DNA of 49,410 nt from Comamonadaceae bacterium (GCA_947476285.1 CANJPU010000039.1:1-49410), one strand, 5' to 3'. Counted from the first letter of the stretch, positions 37,164 to 45,354 are shown. Program-made: numbers and translations. The notes: generated by a model not told the origin, from the sequence alone.

Positions 37164-38072
37164 TCAACACCGTCGGTCCTCTATAAGCGAAGCCAGCAGC
37201 TTGGAGATTTGCGCGCCAGTGTCCTGCTCAAAGAATTGCGGTGGCAGTTGCTGCACCGCGCTGCGCACGAGGCGCTCTACGCGGCGGGCCAGGCCGTATC
37301 TGCGGCGCGCCAGATTGACCTGCGCATACTGGCCGCTTTCGCGAATCCATTCCAGGTGCTTGTCGATCTGCTGGGACAACTGCGCGATGGAGTCTGGCTT
37401 GGTGTGCGAGGTGAGCACCACTGGCGGCACCCAGCCTTGCCCGTTCTTTTGTGTGAGCGCAATAATGCGCCGCACCTCGGTCGCCATTTTCGCCGCCGAT
37501 GGCATGTCGCTCTTGTTGATGGCGAAGATGTCAGCCATCTCCATGATGCCGGCTTTCATCGCCTGGATCACGTCGCCTGAATCGGGCGGAATCACCAGCA
37601 CCAGCGTGTCCACTTGGCTCTTGGCGGCGGTCTCGGCCTGGCCGACGCCGACAGTTTCGACGATCACCTCGTCAAAGCAGAAGCGATCCATGGTGTCGAG
37701 CAACTCCGGCAGGTTGTCGGTGAGTCCGTCGGAGGTGGTGCGCGATCCGAACGATCGGATGTAGAGATTCTCCGAGCCGGCCAGGTCGTCCATGCGGATG
37801 CGGTCGCCCAGAATCGCGCCGCCGGTCTTGGGGCTGCTTGGGTCAATGGCCAGTACGCCCAGTCGCCCGCCGTGCAGCCGGTGCATTGCCAGGCGCCCGA
37901 CCAGCGTGCTCTTGCCGGCGCCGGGCGCGCCTGTCACGCCGATGCGACGCGCGGGCGTCCCGCCAGTGGGTGGCGTATCGTCGGCGGCGGCCGCGGCCCC
38001 CAGGTTGGCAACGCGGGTCAATGCCAGGCCCAGGGCCCGTCGGTCCAGTGGCGTCGGATTCACTTTCGACAT
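37164..38072 (-). CDS. meaB: Methylmalonyl-CoA mutase-associated GTPase (MeaB/ArgK)
   Basis: 302 residues. P-loop GAPGAGKST is at residues 48-56, followed by LAIDPSSPKTGGAILGDRIRM and the VIVETVGVGQAE switch segment; these are signatures of the MeaB/ArgK G-protein chaperone. It loads or protects coenzyme B12 on acyl-CoA mutases. The start overlaps the CaiB/BaiF gene end by 13 bases. It is the last gene in the minus-strand operon. Confidence 0.92.
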   Translation of the reverse strand: MSKVNPTPLDRRALGLALTRVANLGAAAAADDTPPTGGTPARRIGVTGAPGAGKSTLVGRLAMHRLHGGRLGVLAIDPSSPKTGGAILGDRIRMDDLAGSENLYIRSFGSRTTSDGLTDNLPELLDTMDRFCFDEVIVETVGVGQAETAAKSQVDTLVLVIPPDSGDVIQAMKAGIMEMADIFAINKSDMPSAAKMATEVRRIIALTQKNGQGWVPPVVLTSHTKPDSIAQLSQQIDKHLEWIRESGQYAQVNLARRRYGLARRVERLVRSAVQQLPPQFFEQDTGAQISKLLASLIEDRRC

Positions 38073-39187
38073 GCGTCCAGGATCTGCTCCCGATGTTCAT
38101 TGAGCAAGGGAGGCGGGCCGTAGGTGGGAGTGGAGTCGCTGAACTTGATGGGGCTGCCCACCGCGCGAAGGCGCAGGGCTGGATCGCCAAGTTGCACAAC
38201 CAGTTCGCGCTCGGCGGCGAGTTTGCTGGATAAGGCCGCATCGAGCGTGCCGATTTCCGCGACCACAACACCCAGTGGCTCAAGACGGGCGACCCAGTTG
38301 CATGCGGTGTCGGTCGCGAGCACCTGCGCGATGTCCTTGAGCACCCGCTCACGGTTGGACCGGCGCCCGGTCATATTGGCATAAACAGGGTCGGTGATCC
38401 ATTCGGGGCGACTGACTTCGCCGCAGAATTTCTCCCAGAACTGATCGTGCGTGATGAACAGCGTGAGCCAGCCGTCGGCAGTCGGGAAAATCTGCGCGGG
38501 CACGATGTAGGGGTGCGCGGAATTGGCGAAGCGCTCGGGCATCTCGCCCGCATTGAGCCAGGCAGCGGCCAGGTAATTGAGTTGCGAGAGCATGGCGTCG
38601 TACATCGACACGTCCACCTGCCCGCCCTGACCTTGCACGATCTTGGCGAGCAAGCCCACGGCGGCGACCAGCCCGGCGGAGTTGTCCACTGCGGAGTAGC
38701 CGGCCTTGGTTGGCGGCGCCGTAGGGTCGCCGGTGAGTGACATGACGCCGGTCATGGCCTGTATCACGTAGTCATAGGCCGGCCGATTGGCGTGCGAGCC
38801 ATCCAGGCCGTAGCCAGTGAGAGCCACGCAGACCAGTTTGGAGTTGACGGTCTTCAAGGCGTTGTAGGTCAGGCCCAGCTTCTTGATGGCGCTGGGGCGC
38901 AGATTGGTGATGAGGGCATGTGAGTTGCGCGCAATGCGGTGCAGGTCTTCGCGCCCCTGCGGGCTGCCCAAGTCCAGCACGATGCTTTTCTTGCTGCGGT
39001 TCAGGCTGGCGAAATACGCGTTGTGATCGCCAATGCGGTGTGGGCTGATGCTGCGTGCGATGTCGCCCTCGGGCGGCTCGATCTTGACGATCTCCGCACC
39101 CAGATCGGCCAGCACCTGGCCGCAATAAGGGCCGGCCAGCATGTGGCCGATCTCGATGATGCGTATGCCTTGCAGCGGCCCGCTCAT
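38060..39187 (-). CDS. CaiB/BaiF family III CoA-transferase
   Basis: 375 residues. The N-terminal LQGIRIIEIGHMLAGPYCGQVLADLGAEIVKIE and PAYDYVIQAMTGVMSLTGDP, containing the probable nucleophile Asp139, are standard for the family. The family moves CoA between carboxylates, such as succinyl-CoA and a substrate acid. In this operon it probably activates the acid that the mutase cluster degrades. It overlaps both neighbours (start ATGA at 39187 with the mutase small subunit). Confidence 0.9.
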   Translation of the reverse strand: MSGPLQGIRIIEIGHMLAGPYCGQVLADLGAEIVKIEPPEGDIARSISPHRIGDHNAYFASLNRSKKSIVLDLGSPQGREDLHRIARNSHALITNLRPSAIKKLGLTYNALKTVNSKLVCVALTGYGLDGSHANRPAYDYVIQAMTGVMSLTGDPTAPPTKAGYSAVDNSAGLVAAVGLLAKIVQGQGGQVDVSMYDAMLSQLNYLAAAWLNAGEMPERFANSAHPYIVPAQIFPTADGWLTLFITHDQFWEKFCGEVSRPEWITDPVYANMTGRRSNRERVLKDIAQVLATDTACNWVARLEPLGVVVAEIGTLDAALSSKLAAERELVVQLGDPALRLRAVGSPIKFSDSTPTYGPPPLLNEHREQILDACRK

Positions 39188-39597
39188 GCGAGTGCCTTTG
39201 CCAGGGCGCTGACGACATCGTCCAGGTGCATGTCGGCGGTGTAGACGCCGGCCACACCCAGGTCGCGCAACTCCTGCTGGTCTTCGCGCGGTATGGTGCC
39301 GCCCACAAACACCTTGATGTCGTCGGCGTTCAGATCGTGCAGGCGCGCGAACACATCGCCAACCAACTCTTTATGGCTGCCCGACAGAATGCTCAGGCCC
39401 AGCGCGTCCACGCCTTCGTCCACCGCCACGCGGGCAATCTGCTCGGGGCTGCGACGCAAGCCGGTGTAGATGACTTCTGCGCCCGCATCGCGCAGGGTCA
39501 GAGCAATGATCTTGGCGCCGATGTCGTGCCCGTCGAGGCCTGGCTTGCCAATGAGGATGCGCTTGCCCGCGAGCGGGCGTTGGTCTGGATTGTTCAT
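39184..39597 (-). CDS. B12-binding small subunit of acyl-CoA mutase
   Basis: 137 residues. LIGKPGLDGHDIGAKIIA contains the DxHxxG cobalamin lower-ligand motif. Next come GLSILSGSHKELV and FVGGTIPREDQQELRDLGVAG, as in all B12-binding mutase domains. It is a separate polypeptide, as in ICM, HCM and related split mutases, rather than fused as in bacterial MCM. It overlaps the large-subunit stop (ATGA) and the CoA-transferase start. Confidence 0.92.
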   Translation of the reverse strand: MNNPDQRPLAGKRILIGKPGLDGHDIGAKIIALTLRDAGAEVIYTGLRRSPEQIARVAVDEGVDALGLSILSGSHKELVGDVFARLHDLNADDIKVFVGGTIPREDQQELRDLGVAGVYTADMHLDDVVSALAKALA

Positions 39598-41222
39598 AGG
39601 TTCACCGGCTCCTGAAATTCGCCCCATTCATTTTTGAGCGCCGCCACCATTTCGCCCACGGTCGCATAGGCATGGCAGCCGTCGACCAGGTAGGGCATGA
39701 TGTTCTCGCGGTCGTTGCGGGCCGCTTCGGACAGACGCACAAGGCATTTGTCGACCTCGGCTTGATTGCGGGTGTCCAGCACGCGCTCGAATTTTTCAAG
39801 AGCGCGTTTGGCGATGGTGGGGTCGAGCTTGAAGACTTCGCCCACGGCGATTTCCTCATTCTCGCGGCGGAAGTGGTTTTGCCCAACGATGACGGTTTCA
39901 CCTGAGTCGACTTTGCGCTTGCGCTCCAGGCCGCGTTCGGCCAGGCGCATCTGGATCCAGCCGTCCTCTATGGCGCGAATGACGCCGCCGTAGGCATCGA
40001 TCTCGCCCATGACCTTGGTGATCTCCGCTTCCATGCGGTCGGTGTGCTGCTCCAGAAAGTAGCTGCCGCCCAGTGGGTCGACGGTGCGGCCGATGCCGCT
40101 CTCAAAGCCAATGATCTGCTGCGTGCGCACCGCCAGCTCTGCCGATGTTTCAGTGGGTATCTGAAAGGCTTCGTCGAATGCGCAGGTGAAGATGGACTGT
40201 GCGCCGCCCAACACTGCGGCCATGGTCTCCACCGCCACGCGAATCACATTGTTATAGGGCTGGGGCGCGATCAGTGATGAGCCGCCGCACACCACACCAA
40301 AGCGGAAGTGCTGGGCCTTGGGGTCTTGTGCGCCGTAGCGCTCTTTCATCAGCTTGGCCCACAGGCGTCGGCCCGCGCGGAACTTGGCGATCTCGTCGAA
40401 GAAGTCCATGTGGACATAGAAGAAGAACGAGAGGCGTTTGGCAAACTTCTCCACGTCGCCCCCGCGTGCCTGCAACTCATCGACATACGCCAGGCCATTG
40501 GCCAGGGTGTAGGCCATCTCCTCGGCGGCAGTGGAGCCGGCGTCGCGCACATGGGCACCGGCGATGCTGATCGGGTTGAAGCGCGGTGAGGCGTCGTTCG
40601 AGTAAAGAATGGAGTCGGCCACCAGCCGCATCGAAGGCTTGACCGGAAATATCCAGGTGCCGCGCGCAACGTACTCCTTGAGGATGTCGTTTTGGATGGT
40701 GCCGGTGAGTTTGTCACGCGGCACGCCCTGCTTGTCGGCCACCGCCAGGTACATCGCGTAGATGATGGCTGCCGTGCCATTGATGGTGAAGGAGGTGGAG
40801 ATCTTGGAAAGGTCAAGGCCTTGAAACAGAATCTCGGCCTCGCTCAGGTTGGACAGCGAGACACCGACCTTGCCGATCTCCGAGCGTGCCATGGGATGCG
40901 TGGGGTCGTAGCCGCATTGGGTGGGCAGATCGAGCGCGACAGACAAACCAGTCTGGCCCTGCGCCAGCAAAAACTTGTAGCGCTCGTTCGATTCCTCGGC
41001 GGTGCCAAAGCCTGAATACTGGCGAATGGTCCACATGCGGCCGTTGTAGCCGTCAGGGAAGATGCCTCGGGTAAAAGGGTATTCGCCCGGCGCGCCAATC
41101 TGCTCAGGATGCACCGCACTGGCATGAACCTGCGTGGGCACTGCGATGCCGGTGGAGCTGGTCGAGCCCAGCCGGGGCGGCAACAGCTCGCGCGGGGCTT
41201 GGGTGAATTCGCCTTGCTTCAT
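39594..41222 (-). CDS. B12-dependent acyl-CoA mutase large subunit, atypical active site
   Basis: 542 residues. By-eye alignment with methylmalonyl-CoA mutase (P. shermanii numbering): Tyr69 matches Tyr89 (WTIRQYSGFG), Arg187 matches Arg207 (TIQNDILKEYVAR) and His224 matches His244. The spacing of 118 residues between Tyr and Arg is the same. ICM has Phe/Gln and HCM has Ile/Gln at these places, so a dicarboxylic acyl-CoA is suggested. The residue before His224 is Ala223 where MCM has Tyr243, so the substrate pocket should be larger. The split form with a separate B12 subunit is unlike classical MCM. Start MKQGEFTQAP overlaps the enoyl-CoA hydratase-like stop. Confidence 0.88.
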   Translation of the reverse strand: MKQGEFTQAPRELLPPRLGSTSSTGIAVPTQVHASAVHPEQIGAPGEYPFTRGIFPDGYNGRMWTIRQYSGFGTAEESNERYKFLLAQGQTGLSVALDLPTQCGYDPTHPMARSEIGKVGVSLSNLSEAEILFQGLDLSKISTSFTINGTAAIIYAMYLAVADKQGVPRDKLTGTIQNDILKEYVARGTWIFPVKPSMRLVADSILYSNDASPRFNPISIAGAHVRDAGSTAAEEMAYTLANGLAYVDELQARGGDVEKFAKRLSFFFYVHMDFFDEIAKFRAGRRLWAKLMKERYGAQDPKAQHFRFGVVCGGSSLIAPQPYNNVIRVAVETMAAVLGGAQSIFTCAFDEAFQIPTETSAELAVRTQQIIGFESGIGRTVDPLGGSYFLEQHTDRMEAEITKVMGEIDAYGGVIRAIEDGWIQMRLAERGLERKRKVDSGETVIVGQNHFRRENEEIAVGEVFKLDPTIAKRALEKFERVLDTRNQAEVDKCLVRLSEAARNDRENIMPYLVDGCHAYATVGEMVAALKNEWGEFQEPVNL

Positions 41223-41992
41223 GATTTTTCCTTGGATAGAAAACGCTCGACCGCGTCCCAGTGTTCGGTGCTGGCCCAGGTGGTTTGCACGTGAGAGCGC
41301 TCCACTTCGCGGCGCTGCGGCTGGCCCATGCCTTTGCGCCAGGCGGCTGTTTGCTGCTTGATGCCTTGCAGCACCAGACGTGAGCGGTCCAGCATCGGTT
41401 TGAGAAAAGCCTTGATGTCCTCGCCTTGCGGCCCGTCGCGCACTTCGAGTTCGGCCAAGCCCCAGTCGAGCGCGGTTTGCACGCCAATCATTTCGCAGCG
41501 GCTCATCATGCGCATGGCACGTGCCGGGCCCACCAGCATGCACAAGTCGGGTCCACCGCCCCAGGCCGATGAGATGCCCAGCCGGCCCTGGATGAAGCCG
41601 ATGCGCGCATGCGAAGCCATCAGCCGCATGTCGCAGGCCGACGCCAGCTCAGCCCCGCCGCCGATGGCGTCGCCGTTGAGGTAGGCGATGACCGGCACTT
41701 CGCAGTCGCGAATCGTGTCCAGGGCGAGTGTGGCATTGCCGGCCATGTCGTCGATCTGCTCCGGTGTGCGCACCTGCGCAAGCTCGACCAGATCGCCGCC
41801 AGCGGCGAAGTACTTGTCGCCGGCCCCCCGCAGCACGATCAGGCGGGTGCGGGGGTCTTGCCCGGTGCTGCGCACTGCGGCGGCGAGCGCATCGAGAACT
41901 GCACGGGCAAGAGGGTTGTGTTTATCGGGCCGGTTGATGGTGATCCAGACCAAGCCATCGGCCCGACTGTCCACATCGATGTCGTTCTTCAT
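41219..41992 (-). CDS. Enoyl-CoA hydratase/isomerase family protein with one catalytic Glu replaced
   Basis: 257 residues from MKNDIDVDSRADGLVW. The crotonase oxyanion segment GDKYFAAGGDLVEL and GGGAELASACDMRL are present. Glu115 corresponds to Glu144 of rat crotonase. The second catalytic Glu (164) corresponds by ungapped count to Gln135 (FIQGRLGISSAWGGG). So plain hydratase activity may be lost; decarboxylases, isomerases or thioester hydrolases of the fold are alternatives. It is the first gene of the minus-strand operon, 100 bases from lysR with two LysR-type boxes between. A shorter start than the longest open frame was chosen because of conservation. Confidence 0.8.
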   Translation of the reverse strand: MKNDIDVDSRADGLVWITINRPDKHNPLARAVLDALAAAVRSTGQDPRTRLIVLRGAGDKYFAAGGDLVELAQVRTPEQIDDMAGNATLALDTIRDCEVPVIAYLNGDAIGGGAELASACDMRLMASHARIGFIQGRLGISSAWGGGPDLCMLVGPARAMRMMSRCEMIGVQTALDWGLAELEVRDGPQGEDIKAFLKPMLDRSRLVLQGIKQQTAAWRKGMGQPQRREVERSHVQTTWASTEHWDAVERFLSKEKS

Positions 41993-42029
41993 GAAGCCGA
42001 TGGTATATGCGTAAGGCCTGCGGTAACAA

Positions 42030-42065
42030 GTCAAATAATATTAGTGATTGTTCAGCTTATTTGAC
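42030..42065. promoter_or_regulatory. LysR-type operator region in front of the mutase operon
   Basis: GTCAAATAA (42030-42038) and TTATTTGAC (42057-42065) are perfect 9-base inverted arms around 18 bases. The right part, TTCAGCTTATTTGAC (42051-42065), matches 12 of 15 bases with CTCAGATTATTTGAG at 43059-43073 in front of the other arm. This region is AT-rich against the rest and lies 38 bases upstream of the crotonase-like start at 41992. Confidence 0.7.
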
Positions 42066-42095
42066 TATTGATCTGCGCTAGCCTGGGCGGCGTGA

Positions 42096-42986
42096 CTACT
42101 TTTGTGGGGCAATCAGCTCGTGGCACAGTTCGACCAGCCGGGCGGCGGCCGGAGACAGGGTGTGGCCGCGGATGGTGACGATGGCGATGGTGCGGCTGAG
42201 CGCCGGGCTGGTGATGCGCACCGCGGTCAATGTGGTCTTGCGGGGAATCGCGATGCGCGGCAGCATGGCCACGCCCAGGCCGGCCTCTGCCATGGCTACC
42301 AGGGTGCTGACGCTGGTGAACTCATAGCTGCGCGCGGGCACATGGCTGCCCGCGGTGAGGGCTTGGTCCAGGTGCTCACGAAACAGGGTGGAGCTGGACA
42401 GAGACAGCAGCGGCATGCGGGAGAGCTCGCGCAGCGAGATGCCGGCCCGCCCGCCGTGTCGGTAGCCCGCGGGCAGCAGCGCGCAATACTCGTCCACGAA
42501 GATCGGGTCGAAATCAAGTTCGCCGGGGCGCTCGGGAACCGGGCCGATGCCAAAGTCGACCTCCCTTCGGCGCACCGCCTCACGCAGCTCATGGTGAACC
42601 AATTCGCGTACATGAATGGTGATGCCTGGGTACTTTTTGGCGAATGTGGTGAGGATGACGGGCAGGCGCGTGCCCGCGACAGTGGGCACGCAGCCAAATG
42701 ACAAGTGGCCTTGCAGCACATCAGCGGCGTGCTGAATCTGGGTCAGGCCCGATTCGAGCTCGGCCATTGCCTTGCGGGTGCTGATCATCAATTGCTCGCC
42801 CTCTCGGGTGAGTTCGACTTTGCGTGTGGTGCGCTGGAACAGAGCGACGCCCATTTGCTCTTCGAGCTGCTTGATCTGCATGCTCACGGCAGGCAGGGAC
42901 AGATGGGTTTGCTCGGCGGCCTTGCGAAAGCTGGAGTTCTGGGCGACGGCCAGGAAGGTACCCAGCAGTTTGAAATTGATCTTCAT
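42096..42986 (-). CDS. LysR-type transcriptional regulator
   Basis: 296 residues. The N-terminal helix-turn-helix (FLAVAQNSSFRKAAEQTHLSLPAVSMQIKQLEEQMGVALFQRTTRKVELTREGE) is clear. The C-terminal effector domain with GIGPVPERP resembles CbbR/CysB-type domains. It sits between the mutase operon and the citryl-CoA-lyase-like operon. LysR-type boxes lie on both sides, so it probably controls both and itself. Confidence 0.92.
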   Translation of the reverse strand: MKINFKLLGTFLAVAQNSSFRKAAEQTHLSLPAVSMQIKQLEEQMGVALFQRTTRKVELTREGEQLMISTRKAMAELESGLTQIQHAADVLQGHLSFGCVPTVAGTRLPVILTTFAKKYPGITIHVRELVHHELREAVRRREVDFGIGPVPERPGELDFDPIFVDEYCALLPAGYRHGGRAGISLRELSRMPLLSLSSSTLFREHLDQALTAGSHVPARSYEFTSVSTLVAMAEAGLGVAMLPRIAIPRKTTLTAVRITSPALSRTIAIVTIRGHTLSPAAARLVELCHELIAPQK

Positions 42987-43058
42987 CTACAGGGGGGCGC
43001 TCTGATGCGGATTCATTCGCGTTGTCATGCCGCATTGTCCCAAAAACTGGAACTATCA

Positions 43059-43073
43059 CTCAGATTATTTGAG
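43059..43073. promoter_or_regulatory. LysR-type operator upstream of the citryl-CoA-lyase-like gene
   Basis: CTCA-GATTATT-TGAG, a perfect 4-base interrupted palindrome containing T-N11-A (60 and 72). It is 58 bases before the TTG start at 43131 and 73 bases from the lysR start. It nearly repeats the box at 42051-42065. Confidence 0.72.
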
Positions 43074-43130
43074 TTGTATCGAGTCAGGGATGTACGTAAC
43101 ATCGAGCGCTTCAAGTACAAGGAGAGTGGA

Positions 43131-43925
43131 TTGGCACGCAAGAACAAACCCATACGCACCGACATCGGCTGGAGCAACGCCAGCAGCATCACGATTTTCG
43201 GCAAGGATTTCCCGAGCGAGATACTGGGCAAGCTGAACCTGGGAGACATGGGCTTCCTGGAACTGACGGGGAGGGTACCCAACGAAAAAGAGTCACGCAT
43301 GTTCAATGCGATGGCAGTGACATTGGTGGAGCACGGCATCACGCCCAGTGCGTTGGTGGCCCGCATGACCTATCTGGGCGCGCCTGAGTCCATGCAGTCG
43401 GCAGTGGCGGCAGGCCTGAGCGGCCTGGGCACCGTGTTTGTCGGCAGCATAGAAGGCGCGGCGCGCATCCTGCAAGAGGCCATGCCAAAGCCCGACCCCA
43501 ATGCGGATTTCGCAGCCCTAGCCAAGCCAGTGGTGCAGGCTTTCCAGTCGCAAAAGCGCATCCTGCCCGGCATCGGCCATCCATTCCACAAGCCCATTGA
43601 TCCGCGCACGCCCCGGCTGATGCAACTGGCGCGCGACAACGGCTTTGACGGCCCCTACCTCAAACTGATGCAGGCCATCTGCGAGGAAGCCTCCCGTTCC
43701 ACCGGCAAGGTCTTGCCCATGAATGCCACAGGCGCCATTGGCGCGCTGTGCTGCGAGATGGGCTTTGACTGGAAGATCTGCCGTGGTCTGGGCGTGATGG
43801 CGCGCGCCGTGGGCCTGGTGGGCCACATTCTGGAAGAGTCGCGCAATCCAATGGCCGAAGAAATTTGGCACATGGTGGACGAGCAGGCCACTGCGCATTT
43901 GCGCGGCGACACCGCTCAAAGCTGA
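43131..43925 (+). CDS. Citryl-CoA lyase-like (citrate synthase C-domain) protein
   Basis: 264 residues from TTG at 43131, chosen because AAGGAG lies 7 bases upstream and the first residues (MARKNKPIRTDIGW) fit; upstream codons are not conserved-looking. H68 (VEHGITPSALVAR) and H150 (LPGIGHPFHKPIDPR) match conserved histidines of citrate synthase and ATP-citrate lyase. Thr200 (PMNATGAIG) stands where ATP-citrate lyase has its catalytic Asp (NVDG-IG). These proteins cleave 3-hydroxy-3-carboxyl acyl-CoA compounds; here the missing Asp suggests a changed reaction. It is followed by the SDR gene after 24 bases. Confidence 0.78.
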   Translation: MARKNKPIRTDIGWSNASSITIFGKDFPSEILGKLNLGDMGFLELTGRVPNEKESRMFNAMAVTLVEHGITPSALVARMTYLGAPESMQSAVAAGLSGLGTVFVGSIEGAARILQEAMPKPDPNADFAALAKPVVQAFQSQKRILPGIGHPFHKPIDPRTPRLMQLARDNGFDGPYLKLMQAICEEASRSTGKVLPMNATGAIGALCCEMGFDWKICRGLGVMARAVGLVGHILEESRNPMAEEIWHMVDEQATAHLRGDTAQS

Positions 43926-43949
43926 TTTTGGTGACAAGGAAAAACTTCA

Positions 43950-44870
43950 ATGCAACAAGGTAATTTCGTCAAGGATAAGGTCGTGCTGGTGACGGGCGCG
44001 GGCGGCGGCATCGGGCGCGACTTTGCGTTGGCGCTGGGACGCGAGGGCGCCAAGGTGGTGGTCAATGACCTGGGCGCTTCGGTGGCGGGCGAAGGGCGCG
44101 ACATCTCCCGTGCCCAGGCGGTGGTTGATGAGATCGTGGCTGCCGGCGGCACGGCAGTGGCCAATGGCGACAGCGTGGCCGACTGGGACGCCGCCAATCG
44201 CATGGTGACACAGGCAGTGGAGACCTACGGCCGCATCGACGGCGTGATCAACAACGCTGGCATCCTGCGCGATCGTTTCTTCTTCAACATGAGCGTGGAC
44301 GAGTGGCGTGCGGTGATCGATGTGCACTTGAACGGCGCGTTCTACGTGTCGCGCGCGGCCGCACCGCATTTCAAGAGCCAGGGCTCGGGCTCCTACGTGC
44401 ACATGGTCTCTACCTCGGGGCTGATCGGCAACCTGGGCCAGGCCAACTACTCGGCGGCCAAGCTGGGCCTGGCGGCATTGTCCAAATCCATCGCGATGGA
44501 CATGGCCAAGTTCAAGGTGCGGTCCAATTGCATCTCTCCGTTTGCATGGAGCCGCATGATTGGCTCCATGCCAACCGAGACCGAAGAGCAGAAGGCGCGC
44601 GTGGTTCGACTGCAGCGCATGGAGACTGCCAAGATCGCGCCGCTGGCGGTGTACCTGGTCAGCGATGCGGCCGCTGATGTGTCGGGCCAGATCTTCGCGG
44701 TGCGCGCCAATGAGATTTTCCTGATGAGCCAGAGCCGCCCCTTGCGCGGCATGCATACCGAAGAAGGCTGGACACCACAAACCGTGGCCGAGCGCGTCAT
44801 CCCGGCTCTGAAGCCGAACTTCTACAAGCTCGATCGTTCGCAGGATGTGTTTGACTGGGATCCGGTCTGA
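43950..44870 (+). CDS. SDR-family dehydrogenase (3-hydroxyacyl-CoA dehydrogenase type)
   Basis: 306 residues. The Rossmann motif VTGAGGGIGRDFALAL is at residues about 13-28, followed by NNAGILRDRFFFNMS and the catalytic Ser/Tyr/Lys set (VSTSGLIGNLGQANYSAAK). The long N-terminal RDISRAQAVVDEIVAAGG is typical of MFE-2-type dehydrogenases of beta-oxidation. It uses NAD+. It lies just downstream of the citryl-CoA-lyase-like gene and is probably cotranscribed. Confidence 0.9.
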   Translation: MQQGNFVKDKVVLVTGAGGGIGRDFALALGREGAKVVVNDLGASVAGEGRDISRAQAVVDEIVAAGGTAVANGDSVADWDAANRMVTQAVETYGRIDGVINNAGILRDRFFFNMSVDEWRAVIDVHLNGAFYVSRAAAPHFKSQGSGSYVHMVSTSGLIGNLGQANYSAAKLGLAALSKSIAMDMAKFKVRSNCISPFAWSRMIGSMPTETEEQKARVVRLQRMETAKIAPLAVYLVSDAAADVSGQIFAVRANEIFLMSQSRPLRGMHTEEGWTPQTVAERVIPALKPNFYKLDRSQDVFDWDPV

Positions 44871-44940
44871 GGCGGCCTGCACGAGTCTTACCGTGTCGCA
44901 AGCCGAGCCTGCGCTGCAGAAGGGCTGCCATCGCAATTCT

Positions 44941-44954
44941 TTGATGTGAGTCAG
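44941..44954. promoter_or_regulatory. FNR-like box upstream of the BON lipoprotein gene
   Basis: TTGAT-GTGA-GTCAG, one mismatch in the right half-site. It is 86 bases before the ATG at 45040. Confidence 0.45.
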
Positions 44955-45039
44955 AGTGTCAATTCAGTCTATGTTCGGTATCGCACAGACTGTGCCGTTG
45001 GACGGAGCATGATGAGGGTGAACAACAAGGAGATTCATC

Positions 45040-45354
45040 ATGTTCATTCGCACAACTCTCACCGCCATCGTCACTGCGGTCGCTCTGCTCACTGCCACCG
45101 GCTGCGCTGTCACGCGTGGTCAGGAAACCGTGGGCGCCTATGTCGACGACACCACCATCACCACCCAGGTCAAGGCCCGCTACGTTGAAAGCCGTGACGT
45201 TGCCGCCACCAGCATTCGGGTTGAAACGCTCAACGGCACGGTCATGATTTCCGGCTTCGCCAAGAACGCCATGGAAAAGAGCGAGGCTGAGCGGATTGCA
45301 CGCAATGTAAATGGCGTGCGCTCGGTCAGGAACGACATCGTCGTGCGGCCTTGA
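45040..45354 (+). CDS. BON-domain lipoprotein
   Basis: 104 residues. The signal peptide ends in LLTATGC with lipobox cysteine 22. The mature part YVDDTTITTQVKARYVESRDVAATSIRVETLNGTVMISGFAKN is a BON domain that binds phospholipid, as in OsmY. AAGGAG precedes the ATG. An envelope-stress role is likely. Confidence 0.9.
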   Translation: MFIRTTLTAIVTAVALLTATGCAVTRGQETVGAYVDDTTITTQVKARYVESRDVAATSIRVETLNGTVMISGFAKNAMEKSEAERIARNVNGVRSVRNDIVVRP

